DNA of 64,000 nt from DASXRU01 sp039933315 (GTDB lineage Bacteria; Acidobacteriota; Blastocatellia; Pyrinomonadales; Pyrinomonadaceae). The position numbers and the translations under genes were made by a program. The notes under the pieces are model-generated. The model saw only the letters and a program-made list of their open reading frames with translations. It made no database searches and was not told the DNA's origin. The DNA lies in contig JBDTOI010000002.1 in the NCBI GenBank assembly GCA_039933315.1, positions 11,677 to 75,676 of the forward strand, written 5' to 3'. This document shows, one piece after another, positions 16,406-25,045 of the stretch (position 1 is its first letter; each line of letters opens with the position of its first letter).

Positions 16406-18367
16406 TCAACTTGAACCCCCACTCAGCTTGTCCATGAATTCCCGCTGCCACAACTCTAACGTCAGCAGTTGAAAAACTTGCAAAGGAAAGTCCTCACGTC
16501 CCGAAAGATTTGCGTCAATAATCTGCCGCACTGCAGCCGGGCGGAACAATCCACGTCTTCTGACAGTTTCCTCGGATAGTAGATCTTCCACCAGAGGCTT
16601 CAGCGGACCGCGCAGCCAGGCGCGTATCGGAGCGCCAAACCCCGCCTTCTTGCGCCAGACAACGTCTTTGGGCAAAAGCTTCTCCGCCGCGCGCTTCAGA
16701 ATGTATTTACGTTTCAATCCCCGCAGTTTAAGGTTCGGTGGCATCCGCGCCGCAAGGTCCATTAATTCGTGGTTAAGAAAGGGCACGCGCACTTCAAGGT
16801 TCGCGGCCATCGAAGTCTTGTCCGTATAGGCAAGATTAAGACACGGCAGAAACGTTTTCAGGTCAACATATAGAAGCTGATTGAGCGGGTCGGCGTTTTT
16901 TACACGGGCAAAATAGCGGCGGTGCTCGCGATAAGCATCCATGCCGCTCGTGGCCTGCTGCGTCTCTTCAGTGAAGATCTGTTGCTTCATCTCCGGCGTG
17001 AAATAAGTGCCGAAACCAAGGTAGCGGTCTTCAAAATCAAGGGCCGCACTTCGCGCAAATTTCTTGGCGTTGCGCAAAGGGCCGGTCAGTTTTCCCGGCC
17101 GCCCGCCCGGTAGAGTATCGGCGATTACATTCATCAAAGGCCGGCGCAAGAAGCCGGGAGCGGGATCGAGCGCGCCGGCAATCCGCATCGCCATATGCCG
17201 CGGGTAGCCGGCAAACACTTCGTCACCACCCATTCCGGAAAGCATGACTTTTAATGTTTCACGCGCGGCTTGCGAGATTAAGAAACTTGAAAGCATGGCC
17301 GGATCGGCGAGGGGTTCATCCGCATGGTAGATGAGCTTTGGTAACAGCGTGGCCACATCCGCTTGCAACATGATCTCGTGATAATCAGTTTGCAGCAGGT
17401 CACTGACCCGACGGGCCCAGACCACGTCGTCAGGCACAATATCGTAGTGCAGGTCCTCGGCCGCCATGCCGACGGTGTAGGTCGAGACGCTCTTCCCATT
17501 ACTATGACGCTTCATCAACGCGACAATCGATGACGAGTCAACGCCGCCGGAAAGAAACGATCCCAGGGGAACATCCGCCACCATCTCAAGCTTTACCACG
17601 CGATCGAGAGTCTCGAGCACACGATCGCGCCACCAGCTTTCGCTCCTGCCCTCCGCGATCTCGTCAAACGAAATGTCCCACCATTCGATTAGGTTGATGC
17701 GACCGTCCTGCACCGTCAGGAAGTGGCCGGGCGGTAATTTCCAGATGTTTTCAAAGAGCGTGTGGGGATCCGGCGTCCAAAGGAAAGTCAGGTATTGATT
17801 GAGCGCCTCGAAGTTCAGGCTGGCTCGAACGAGACCGGTAGCGAGGATGGCCTTTACCTCAGAAGCGAAGGCAAACGAATCAGTGGCGCCGCTTGTGCCC
17901 TTGATCGACGAATAGTAAAGCGGTTTGATTCCGACGCGGTCGCGGGCGAGCGTGAGGGTCCTCTTCTCGTTGTCCCAAACAGCGAACGCGAACATTCCGT
18001 TGAGGCGCTGCAGGCAATTGGTGCCCCATTCGGCAAACGCGGTCAGCAGGACTTCCGTGTCCGTTTCAGTGTGAAACGGATAGCCCTTTGATCTGAGTTC
18101 CTCTCGCAGCTCCCGGTAGTTATAAATCTCGCCGCCGAAAGTGATGACATAGCGGCCGTCAGCGGAAAACATCGGCTGATGACCGGCGCTGCTGGTATCG
18201 ATGATGGCCAGCCGGCGATGTCCCAGGGTCACCCGCGCCCCCTGGTCGTCTATTACTTCCGAAGTCCAAACCCCTTCGTCGTCGCGTCCGCGGTGCTCAA
18301 TGCTCTGAAGCATCGCGCCCACCTGTGGTTCCGGATTTAAGCTGATGAGTCCCGCAATGCCGCACAT
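16406..18367 (-). CDS. asnB: Asparagine synthase-like glutamine amidotransferase
   Basis: A 653-residue AsnB-type enzyme. The N-terminus MCGIAGLISL supplies the catalytic Cys2 of the class II glutaminase domain, with HRGRDDEGVW following. The synthetase domain carries the ATP pyrophosphatase loop LSGGVDSSSIVAL. In this setting among glycosyltransferases, the protein is more likely to amidate a uronic-acid sugar or similar group than to serve bulk asparagine synthesis; the sequence alone cannot decide. It is followed on the same strand by no close gene; a repeat fills both flanks. Confidence 0.93.
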   Translation of the reverse strand: MCGIAGLISLNPEPQVGAMLQSIEHRGRDDEGVWTSEVIDDQGARVTLGHRRLAIIDTSSAGHQPMFSADGRYVITFGGEIYNYRELREELRSKGYPFHTETDTEVLLTAFAEWGTNCLQRLNGMFAFAVWDNEKRTLTLARDRVGIKPLYYSSIKGTSGATDSFAFASEVKAILATGLVRASLNFEALNQYLTFLWTPDPHTLFENIWKLPPGHFLTVQDGRINLIEWWDISFDEIAEGRSESWWRDRVLETLDRVVKLEMVADVPLGSFLSGGVDSSSIVALMKRHSNGKSVSTYTVGMAAEDLHYDIVPDDVVWARRVSDLLQTDYHEIMLQADVATLLPKLIYHADEPLADPAMLSSFLISQAARETLKVMLSGMGGDEVFAGYPRHMAMRIAGALDPAPGFLRRPLMNVIADTLPGGRPGKLTGPLRNAKKFARSAALDFEDRYLGFGTYFTPEMKQQIFTEETQQATSGMDAYREHRRYFARVKNADPLNQLLYVDLKTFLPCLNLAYTDKTSMAANLEVRVPFLNHELMDLAARMPPNLKLRGLKRKYILKRAAEKLLPKDVVWRKKAGFGAPIRAWLRGPLKPLVEDLLSEETVRRRGLFRPAAVRQIIDANLSGREDFPLQVFQLLTLELWQREFMDKLSGGSS

Positions 18368-18394
18368 AAAAGTAATGTCTGAATAGAATCGGGC

Positions 18395-18587
18395 TCGACG
18401 CGCAGCGTCGACATGAATTTAGCCCGGCCTTTCAAGGCCGGGAAAGCTCAAGCCATGAATTTGCGTCGCTTAGCGACGCCTGAAAGTGGCGCTCAGTTCA
18501 ATCGTCGCTACGCGACGCTAGTAGCGAATGCTCTTTGAACCCGGCCTTGAAAGGCCGGGCTAAATTCATACCGACGCTACGCGTCGA
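18395..18587. repeat. Nested inverted repeat, GCCCGGCCTTTCAAGGCCGGG family
   Basis: Outer hairpins CGACGCGCAGCGTCG (left) and CGACGCTACGCGTCG (right) bracket AATTTAGCCCGG-type arms with the GGCCTTTCAAGGCC and GGCCTTGAAAGGCC palindromes, then inner GCGTCGCTTAGCGACGC and CGTCGCTACGCGACG hairpins. The whole is a mirror image about its centre. It separates asnB from the methyltransferase gene upstream of it. Confidence 0.88.
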
Positions 18588-18606
18588 AACACCCTTGTAC
18601 GAGAAG

Positions 18607-19506
18607 TTAAGCCTTTTTCTTCGCATAAATCCAAAGGTGCCACCCCCAGCGCGCCGCCAGCCGCGATTCAAATGAACGCGGGAGAACACTTCCTAACAGC
18701 GGCAACCAGCGCTTATTAAAAAAGTGGGCCTGCAACTTCACGTCAGCAAAGTCCGCGAAAAGCGCGCGTGCCTCCGCTCGCGAATAGGCTCTCGCCAGTG
18801 GATTGCCCACCCCGTCAGTGTTCTGGCTGAGAAACTCATCCGCTTTCAAATAAGACTGCTTCTCTGTCTGCAGAAGTTTGGCATGCTCGCGCAGCGACTC
18901 CAGCGGTTCCCCCGTCAGGCGGTGGACCAGCTTGATTCCTGATTCCCAGTTTAGTAACTGCGCTCCAGCTCTTCGCAGAATAGAGATGTTAATGCGGTAA
19001 TTATAAGAATCGCGATGATAGAGCATGACTATCGCGCGGCCGCCTGGACGGAGCACTCGATGGACTTCGTTGATGGCCTTTTGCGTGTCCGGGGTGTGAT
19101 GCAGCACGCCGTGAGAGTAAACCAGATCGAAACTTTCATCCTTGAAATCGAGGTTCTCAGCGTCGGCCGTGGCGAATGTTCCATTAAGATTGAACAGCTC
19201 AAACCGTTTGCGGGCCAACTCAACAGCCGCGTCGGTAAGATCGACTCCGGTGTAATCCGCGCCTGCTTCGGCAAACTGCGCCCCGTCAGTTCCCAGTCCA
19301 CAGCCGATTTCCAGGACCTTCAGCCCCCGCGCACCGGCAAAACCGGCCGCCATGGGAATGTGCCACTCTGTTGTGTAGCGATGCGCCTCGACCAATTCGT
19401 AGAAACGGCGCGTCCCCGGTTCAGCGTCGGCAAACTTGATCCCGCAGGGATTCGCTTGCCAGAAAGCCCGGACCCGTTCCTTGAGAGTAGCGTTTTGTTG
19501 CGACAT
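18607..19506 (-). CDS. SAM-dependent methyltransferase
   Basis: About 299 residues with a class I Rossmann methyltransferase domain: VLEIGCGLGTDGAQFA (motif I), GVDLTDAAVELA, FDLVYSHGVLHHTPD and NEVHRVLRPGGR. The N-terminal ATLKERVRAFWQANPCG is typical of a group seen in glycan clusters. The acceptor may be a sugar or lipid-linked glycan. I prefer the ATG at 19506 to the TTG at 19515 because the AGG upstream is better spaced. It follows the GT4 gene at 19531 with about 24 nt between. Confidence 0.87.
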   Translation of the reverse strand: MSQQNATLKERVRAFWQANPCGIKFADAEPGTRRFYELVEAHRYTTEWHIPMAAGFAGARGLKVLEIGCGLGTDGAQFAEAGADYTGVDLTDAAVELARKRFELFNLNGTFATADAENLDFKDESFDLVYSHGVLHHTPDTQKAINEVHRVLRPGGRAIVMLYHRDSYNYRINISILRRAGAQLLNWESGIKLVHRLTGEPLESLREHAKLLQTEKQSYLKADEFLSQNTDGVGNPLARAYSRAEARALFADFADVKLQAHFFNKRWLPLLGSVLPRSFESRLAARWGWHLWIYAKKKA

Positions 19507-19530
19507 CAACAGCAAGACCTGGGGGTGCGA

Positions 19531-20643
19531 CTACGCGGCTGGTTCCGCCTTTGCGGCGATGAGTTCGCGATAAATAGATAGATATTCCGGGGCTACAATT
19601 TCTGCCGTGAACTGTTGCGCCAATTTGCGATTCTGCAATGCCATGGCTGATCGAAGGTCGGGATCCCCCACCAATTGTTGTATCTGCCGGGCAAGCATTT
19701 CGGGGTTCTTCGGCTCGACCCAGAAACAATTTTCGGGTTCACGCAAGTAATCCGCAGCCGCGCGTATCCTGGTGGTGACAATCGGCAAACCATTGGCAGC
19801 GGCATTGAAGATAACCATGGGAAAGCCTTCGATATGATAGGTCGGAAAGAGCAACAGGTCGCTATTCGCGTAAAACTGTCGTGTGTCTTCTTCCGGGATG
19901 TAGCCAAAAAAGCGAACCCACGGTTGCAGCTGGTGCTTTGCCACCAGGGCTTCCGCTTCAGCGCGCTGCGGCCCATCGCCCACACACAATAATAGAAAGT
20001 TCTGGCCGGCGTCGCGGCAAAGGCCGCACGCCAGAATCACATCCAGTAATCCCTTCGCCGGAATGAAGCGACCTATGAACAGCAACAACGGCCGGTCAAC
20101 GGGCAAATTCCACTGCCGCAGGAATTCCGGGTTGCGCTGGGCTGTGTTTACCTCAACAACATTCTTTACGACAAAGACCTTGTTTTCCGGAACACCTGCG
20201 CGCAGGAAGTTTTCTCGTTCCTCGGATGACAGCACGCCGATGCCGTCAGCGCGAGATAACACGCGGCGAATCAAGACTGCCAGCGCGGGATTACTCCTCT
20301 CCAACAGGCTGCCATCAGAACCATGAAACTTGAGGAACACCTTTGTCCGTTTGACACGAAGGCGGGGAACAATCGCGGCATCGCGCAACAGTGCCCTGGT
20401 GTCGAAGGAAGTGTTTATGTGAACCAGATCGAAATCGCTTTGGCGCAGGCGATTGCGAAAAACGCGCGCAGTCTTTAGCACTCGCTCGGCCCTGGAACCG
20501 AACCCCACGTTTACTTTCGCGTAAACATAGACTTCTTCTTCGACCTCATGGCCCAATCGTCGCAGCTCATCAATGAACGGGGGCTCACAGGCAGCGGGAC
20601 CGCCCTGAGCTCCCTGTTCCGGCATGCCAACTAATATCCGCAC
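19531..20643 (-). CDS. GT4-family glycosyltransferase
   Basis: A 370-residue GT-B retaining glycosyltransferase. The C-terminal half has RPLLLFIGRFIPAKGLLDVI and the EX7E-like segment HIEGFPMVIFNAAANGLPIV, the donor-site signature of group 1 enzymes. The N-terminal half binds the acceptor. Start is GTG; the opening MRILVGMPEQGAQGGPA is a normal GT4 opening. It precedes the methyltransferase at 18607 and is separated from the next upstream gene by a low-complexity GGAGGTCAGAG-type repeat. Confidence 0.9.
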   Translation of the reverse strand: MRILVGMPEQGAQGGPAACEPPFIDELRRLGHEVEEEVYVYAKVNVGFGSRAERVLKTARVFRNRLRQSDFDLVHINTSFDTRALLRDAAIVPRLRVKRTKVFLKFHGSDGSLLERSNPALAVLIRRVLSRADGIGVLSSEERENFLRAGVPENKVFVVKNVVEVNTAQRNPEFLRQWNLPVDRPLLLFIGRFIPAKGLLDVILACGLCRDAGQNFLLLCVGDGPQRAEAEALVAKHQLQPWVRFFGYIPEEDTRQFYANSDLLLFPTYHIEGFPMVIFNAAANGLPIVTTRIRAAADYLREPENCFWVEPKNPEMLARQIQQLVGDPDLRSAMALQNRKLAQQFTAEIVAPEYLSIYRELIAAKAEPAA

Positions 20644-20656
20644 GAGATCGTCTCTC

Positions 20657-20768
20657 CAGAGATCAGAGGTCAGAGATCGGAGGTCAGAGGTCGGAGGTCA
20701 GAGATCAGAAGTCAGAGATCAGAAAGTGACGCGCTTTGGAGTTGTCTTTTCACTGACCTCCGACCTCT
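20657..20768. repeat. GAGGTCAGAGATCAG-type repeat, copy 1
   Basis: Strings of 7-nt units (AGATCAG, AGGTCAG, GGAGGTC) lead into AAGTGACGCGC, then TTTTCACTGACCTCCGACCTCT closes as the mirror of the start. The right edge overlaps the stop codon (TAG, 20767-20769) of the methyltransferase gene at 20767. The same composition and the AGTGACGCG core occur at 55950-56073. Confidence 0.82.
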
Positions 20769-21480
20769 ATTCGGCGAGCACCAGCAAAGAATATCCGCCC
20801 AGCGCGCGCGCCACGAAATCCTGGTTGATTTTGGCAAGCACTCTTCGCGGCAGGCTGGCCAGCTTCGCCTTAACACTGCGCGGATGATCAAGGGCGCCAT
20901 CAGTGTAAACCGTATCCAACACCGTATAGCCCGTATCGCGCAGCGTGGCGAGGGCTGTCTCTTTCATAAAGTAATGAAGGTGCCCCGCCTGGTCCCTCTC
21001 CTTCAGAATGGGCCGTCCGCGCAATACCCACTGAGCTGACATGTCCAAAGGAATATGAAAAATCTTATGACGTGCTTTGTCTCGCATGGCTGCCAGGAAA
21101 CTCATGTAGTTTTGCACATGCTCAAACACGTCAATGCAAAGCAATAGATCGAAGTGCGGGGCAACGGCCGTAAGCAGGTCTTCGCAGTAGAAGTGAAGCC
21201 GCTCATTGGCCCTTGGCTGGCAGAGCGAAAATGCCTGTGGCGAAATCTCGTATCCATGGAACTCGGTATCGGCCGGCAGCTGGGATTGAAGCTGGCGCAG
21301 AATTTCGCCGGCCCCGCAGCCGACTTCACAGATCGTTTTTGGCTCAAGCCCATGCCTTTCAATCAGTTTGAGAATCTGCTGTGCCTTCCACGACGAATCT
21401 TCGACGTGGTAAGTGGGGTTCTTGTCCACATATTCGCCGGTTTGATAGATGCTCTGGTTGTTAGTCGCCACTTGATTCAC
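20767..21480 (-). CDS. SAM-dependent methyltransferase
   Basis: A 237-residue class I methyltransferase: ICEVGCGAGEILRQLQ motif I, GYEISPQAF, and LLLCIDVFEHVQNYMSFL with the D-V-FEH motif. The GTG start overlaps the stop of the gene at 21477 by 4 nt (GTGA), so the two are translationally coupled. Likely acts on a sugar or lipid glycan in the cluster. Its final codons end at a repeat. Confidence 0.87.
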   Translation of the reverse strand: MNQVATNNQSIYQTGEYVDKNPTYHVEDSSWKAQQILKLIERHGLEPKTICEVGCGAGEILRQLQSQLPADTEFHGYEISPQAFSLCQPRANERLHFYCEDLLTAVAPHFDLLLCIDVFEHVQNYMSFLAAMRDKARHKIFHIPLDMSAQWVLRGRPILKERDQAGHLHYFMKETALATLRDTGYTVLDTVYTDGALDHPRSVKAKLASLPRRVLAKINQDFVARALGGYSLLVLAE

Positions 21481-22307
21481 TTTGTTCCCACAAGCTTTAT
21501 ACCCAGGATCAATTTCAATGGTAACCCGCGCGCGATTGTTCTTCCCAGTCGCCGCGGCACCTTCGCCAGGATCGATTCCAATGCGCCGACGAACTGAACC
21601 GGGATCGTTAAATGAAGGCCCCTGGCGCCGGCCAGCACTTCTACTTTGCGAAATCCGGCTGTGCGGAACAACTGCGAGAGTTCCCGGGCCGAATACTCCC
21701 TGAGGTGAAAACCGGTAGGAACGTCGTCGAAATAGCTCGAAACGTCATGCGGTCCGGAAAGCCGGTTTGGAGTAATACAGATGTAGACGCCCCCCGGCGC
21801 CAGGGCGCGATAAACGTTTTGCAGTTGGTCCGCGGCGTCGTCCGGATGCAGGTGCTCCATGAGTTGATCGCTGTAGGCGATATTGACACTGTTATCGGGA
21901 ACGGGAACACTGGATCCATCAGAGATAATGAGTTCCAAATTCTGGGGTAGTTCAATCGCCCTAGTGATCTCTCCGGACACATCAACAACAGAGACTTTTC
22001 GCACATGCTTAGCCACCTCGATTGCCAGCGAACAAGCGCCAGGGCCTAATTCAAGGTAGGTCGAAGTTGGCGTGAGATAACCTTGTAATAGAGCGAGCCG
22101 TTCGCTGACCTCCTGCGCTCGTTCTTCCGGTTGTATTGCCAGCTGCGGATGATCGGGAACTCTGCGAAACAGTTCGTCATAGACTTCAGTGTAGAGGTTT
22201 CTCCGTTCTTCTTTGGTTGCTGTGCGCAAGCGCGCGGCGAGTTCCTTTTCGATGAGGTAATGCTGGGTGATTGCGTCGGAGGATCGGGCTTTATTTGTCT
22301 TGGGCAT
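21477..22307 (-). CDS. SAM-dependent methyltransferase
   Basis: About 276 residues with YLELGPGACSLAIEVAKHV motif I, VSVVDVSGEI, VNIAYSDQLMEHLHPDDA and NVYRALAPGGVYICITPN. Ends with a C-terminal basic tail. The TTG at 22319 would lengthen the protein by four residues; the ATG at 22307 is preferred. It is the first gene of a coupled pair with the methyltransferase at 20767. Confidence 0.86.
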   Translation of the reverse strand: MPKTNKARSSDAITQHYLIEKELAARLRTATKEERRNLYTEVYDELFRRVPDHPQLAIQPEERAQEVSERLALLQGYLTPTSTYLELGPGACSLAIEVAKHVRKVSVVDVSGEITRAIELPQNLELIISDGSSVPVPDNSVNIAYSDQLMEHLHPDDAADQLQNVYRALAPGGVYICITPNRLSGPHDVSSYFDDVPTGFHLREYSARELSQLFRTAGFRKVEVLAGARGLHLTIPVQFVGALESILAKVPRRLGRTIARGLPLKLILGIKLVGTK

Positions 22308-22315
22308 TGCTTTGG

Positions 22316-22560
22316 ACAAAAAGTCAGACTCAAACGAGTCCGCGAAGCGGACGGACGAAAATAGCCCAGCAGTTCACTGCTGGGGCTCAGGTTAAAGGGC
22401 GATTGCAAGTCCGTGAAACGGACGGCTGAAATCTCATAATTAAAGCCATAGTGACCAAGTCAGCCGTCCGTTTCACGGACTGCATCTGCGTAAGCTCGTC
22501 TTCTTCCCAGCGATGAATCGCTGGGCTATTGTCTTTCGTCCGCTATCGCGGACTTTTTGT
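22316..22560. repeat. Nested inverted repeat, GTCCGTGAAACGGAC family, copy 1
   Basis: From outside in: AAGTCnGACTC/GAGTCCGCGAAGCGGAC and its mirror GTCCGCTATCGCGGACTT; then ATAGCCCAGCAG-N-CTGCTGGG and CCCAGCGATGAATCGCTGGG; then GTCCGTGAAACGGAC and GTCCGTTTCACGGAC in the middle. A related copy with the same order is at 40806-41026. It occupies the gap between the GT2 gene and the coupled methyltransferases. Confidence 0.9.
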
Positions 22561-22615
22561 GCAAAGCCCTTGGGCACAGTACGTTTTTGAGGCCTCCCTG
22601 ACGGCCGGGCTTCTG

Positions 22616-23806
22616 TTAGCGTCGGCGCAGGCCGAGAATGCTGAGAAAGAAGCTGGAGAACAGGGTCTGACAGCCAACCGTCAGCGAGGTTACGGCGGGT
22701 ATGACAATACGCATCGTCCGCGCCGGGTCGAGGTTGCCAAATGATAGCTGGTCCCAGAACCAGTATGCATAAACAGAGCCAGCCAGGCCGGCGAGTATCA
22801 AAATAATTGCCACCACCACACCGACCTCCAGGGTCACGTAGCGATATGCCCGCTCGAGCCGCTGGTCCCTGGGCAGCAGTCCTTCACTGATCGCGAACAC
22901 CTTTGTGAATACGGCAAAGAGGATCGACTGGAACCCTATGACGATCGCGACGGCTGCGTAAAGCAGTGTGTGCACATCAAAGGTCACGCCGCCCACGACG
23001 AACGGCCCTGGCACCAACCAGAGCATCGCGACCAATCCGATCATCATGAGCAGGGTCCCCGGGTAGAGAAAGAGCCAGCGCGGGCTGTAAAGCAGAAGGA
23101 AGCGCAAATGACGCCAACCGTCTCGCCAACTTCGCAGATGTGGCGGACGGCTGCGCCCGTCCGGCGAAAGCGTGGTTGGCACTTCCGAGATTTTCAATCC
23201 CTGCAAAGTCGCTTTCACCACCATTTCACTCGCGAACTCCATCCCGGTCGTTTGGAGATCGAGTTTCATCACAGCGGCTTTGCTGAACCCGCGCAGGCCG
23301 CAATGAAAGTCCCCACAGGGACTATGGAAGAACAGCCGTCCAATTGTCGTCAGGACTGGATTCCCGAGATAGCGATGCAGTGGCGGCATGGCGCCTCGTC
23401 TTATTCCACCCAGGAAACGGTTCCCCATCACAAGATCATGACCGTCACGTAATTTCGCAATGAATGGCCCGAGCGCACTGAAGTCGTAGCTGTCATCAGC
23501 GTCGCCCATGATCACGTATTTGCCACTAGCCGCGGTGATACCGGCCATCAAAGCGCTGCCGTAACCTTTGGTTGGCACGTTGACCACACGGGCGCCAAGC
23601 TGCCTCGCAATGTCCTGCGAGCCATCAGTGCTGCCATTGTCGGCAATAATGATCTCGCCCGCTACATGGTTTTCCGCTAGTGAGTCTTTCGCCTTCTGAA
23701 TGCAGGCGGCCAGCGTCTCTGCTTCATTCAGGCAGGGCATGACTATGGAAAGCTCCACAGTGGTGTGGTTATCTCCCGGAATGGCCTGGGCTGCGCTTGT
23801 GTCCAT
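22616..23806 (-). CDS. GT2-family glycosyltransferase with membrane C-terminus
   Basis: A 396-residue dolichol-phosphate-glucose/mannose-synthase-like enzyme. The GT-A domain (about 17-225) has LSIVMPCLNEAETLAACI, ADNGSTDGS and the MGDADDSYDF acidic metal motif. Four transmembrane helices follow (about 245-385). Such enzymes usually put a sugar on a polyprenyl phosphate for later transfer by GT39-type proteins, which are abundant here. Start: ATG at 23806; the in-frame TTG at 23812 is less likely. Confidence 0.89.
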   Translation of the reverse strand: MDTSAAQAIPGDNHTTVELSIVMPCLNEAETLAACIQKAKDSLAENHVAGEIIIADNGSTDGSQDIARQLGARVVNVPTKGYGSALMAGITAASGKYVIMGDADDSYDFSALGPFIAKLRDGHDLVMGNRFLGGIRRGAMPPLHRYLGNPVLTTIGRLFFHSPCGDFHCGLRGFSKAAVMKLDLQTTGMEFASEMVVKATLQGLKISEVPTTLSPDGRSRPPHLRSWRDGWRHLRFLLLYSPRWLFLYPGTLLMMIGLVAMLWLVPGPFVVGGVTFDVHTLLYAAVAIVIGFQSILFAVFTKVFAISEGLLPRDQRLERAYRYVTLEVGVVVAIILILAGLAGSVYAYWFWDQLSFGNLDPARTMRIVIPAVTSLTVGCQTLFSSFFLSILGLRRR

Positions 23807-23872
23807 GGTCAAAATGCACGTGGGCTTTGCACAAGAATTCTTATTTCATGTTCCTTCGTGTAGCTTAATCCG

Positions 23873-23921
23873 ATTTCGTGGATCGTATGGCTCCGAGTCC
23901 TAAGCACACGATCCACGAAAT
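23873..23921. repeat. Inverted repeat with ATTTCGTGGATCGT arms
   Basis: Two 14-nt arms, ATTTCGTGGATCGT (23873-23886) and ACGATCCACGAAAT (23908-23921), are exact mirror images; outer TTCGTGT / ACACGAA extends the pairing. It lies between the GT2 gene and the GT4 gene at 23965. Confidence 0.8.
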
Positions 23922-23964
23922 CACACGAAGCAACACGAACCGAAATACTTTTAACCTGGGTCGG

Positions 23965-24972
23965 CTAACGCTCTTGTAAAACCACCTCGCGAAAAATGTC
24001 AGCCAGTTTCGGCGCGCTGGCGCTTACGGAGTAATGCTGTTCGACTACCTGCCTGCCGGCGCTTCCCATTCGCGGGCCCAGTTCGCGCTCGCTGAACAAC
24101 CGTTTGAGGGCAGCATACCAATCATCGCTGGCAGCGGCCGCGAATCCCACCTTACCGTGGTCCAGGATCGCTTCATTGACGCCAACTGGACTGACCACCA
24201 CCGGAAGGCCGGCTGACATGTAGGAAAGCATCTTAAAGCCACACTTCCCGCGCGCCTGCTCTGAATCTTCCAGCGGCATTAGCCCAACATCCATTTGCTG
24301 GACCAGGCCCACCTCATTGGCCGGGGACCATTGCTCAAATCGCCATTTGTCGTCCGGCAGGTTCTGGAACGAAGGCGCGCGATCGCAGATTACCAACAAG
24401 CGTGTCCCGGAGTGCTCCGCTAAGAACTGGGCCAAAGGCTTTTCGATCTCAGCGAGAAACTTAAGATTAGACCACGATCCGATCCAACCTATGGTCCAGT
24501 CCTGATGTACACGTTGCGCCGGCGGCCTCCATACCTCAGTGTCCACCGAGGTGGGTACCAGCCAAACCCTTGCGCCGGCTCGTTCGTAGTGGTCCGCCAG
24601 AAAACGATTACCGGCGATTACGCCGTCACAATGCCGGGCAATCTCAATTGAGAAGTCGGATTTGTAAGGCAACCAGATGGCATCATCAACATCGAAGACC
24701 CGTCTCTTTCCGGCCGCGGCCTCAAGCGTAAACTTTCCCGAAACCAACTCCCGTCCCAGCCAGGTCACATCGCTAAACCTGGAGGCCAACAGACCCGGAA
24801 TCCGCAGCGCCTTTGCCAGTAAAGGCAGGGGCTCGATCTTGTACCGATTGATCAAAGGCCTGTGTTCACCAACTTCTACCCCCAGGCGACTCAGCGGTTC
24901 AATGAACTGCCGGATACGAAACCTGCTGGAAGGGTCGACTTTGCTCGCCGTCAGGGCAGTCACCTTGATCAT
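23965..24972 (-). CDS. GT4-like glycosyltransferase
   Basis: A 335-residue GT-B protein lacking an obvious transmembrane segment. RRVFDVDDAIWLP in the N-terminal half and WTIGWIGSWSNLKFLAEIEKPL plus KCGFKMLSYMSAGLPVVVSPVGVNEAI in the C-terminal half match GT4 enzymes that use nucleotide sugars in cell-wall or capsule assembly. The donor and acceptor are not evident. It ends 48 nt before a 24993 repeat region, opposite no gene, and the next upstream gene on this strand is the flippase. Confidence 0.85.
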   Translation of the reverse strand: MIKVTALTASKVDPSSRFRIRQFIEPLSRLGVEVGEHRPLINRYKIEPLPLLAKALRIPGLLASRFSDVTWLGRELVSGKFTLEAAAGKRRVFDVDDAIWLPYKSDFSIEIARHCDGVIAGNRFLADHYERAGARVWLVPTSVDTEVWRPPAQRVHQDWTIGWIGSWSNLKFLAEIEKPLAQFLAEHSGTRLLVICDRAPSFQNLPDDKWRFEQWSPANEVGLVQQMDVGLMPLEDSEQARGKCGFKMLSYMSAGLPVVVSPVGVNEAILDHGKVGFAAAASDDWYAALKRLFSERELGPRMGSAGRQVVEQHYSVSASAPKLADIFREVVLQER

Positions 24973-24992
24973 GGTAGCTGTTGCGCGATCAC

Positions 24993-25045
24993 TGTAGGGG
25001 CGTCACTCCGTGGGCGCCCCTCCGTTTCTTCGTGACACCCCTACA
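24993..25045. repeat. Inverted repeat TGTAGGGG(C/T)GTCAC
   Basis: Arms TGTAGGGGCGTCAC and GTGACACCCCTACA pair with one mismatch around a GC-rich centre that itself contains GTGGGCGCCCC. The right arm overlaps the stop codon of the flippase gene (TAG, 25041-25043). Confidence 0.72.
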
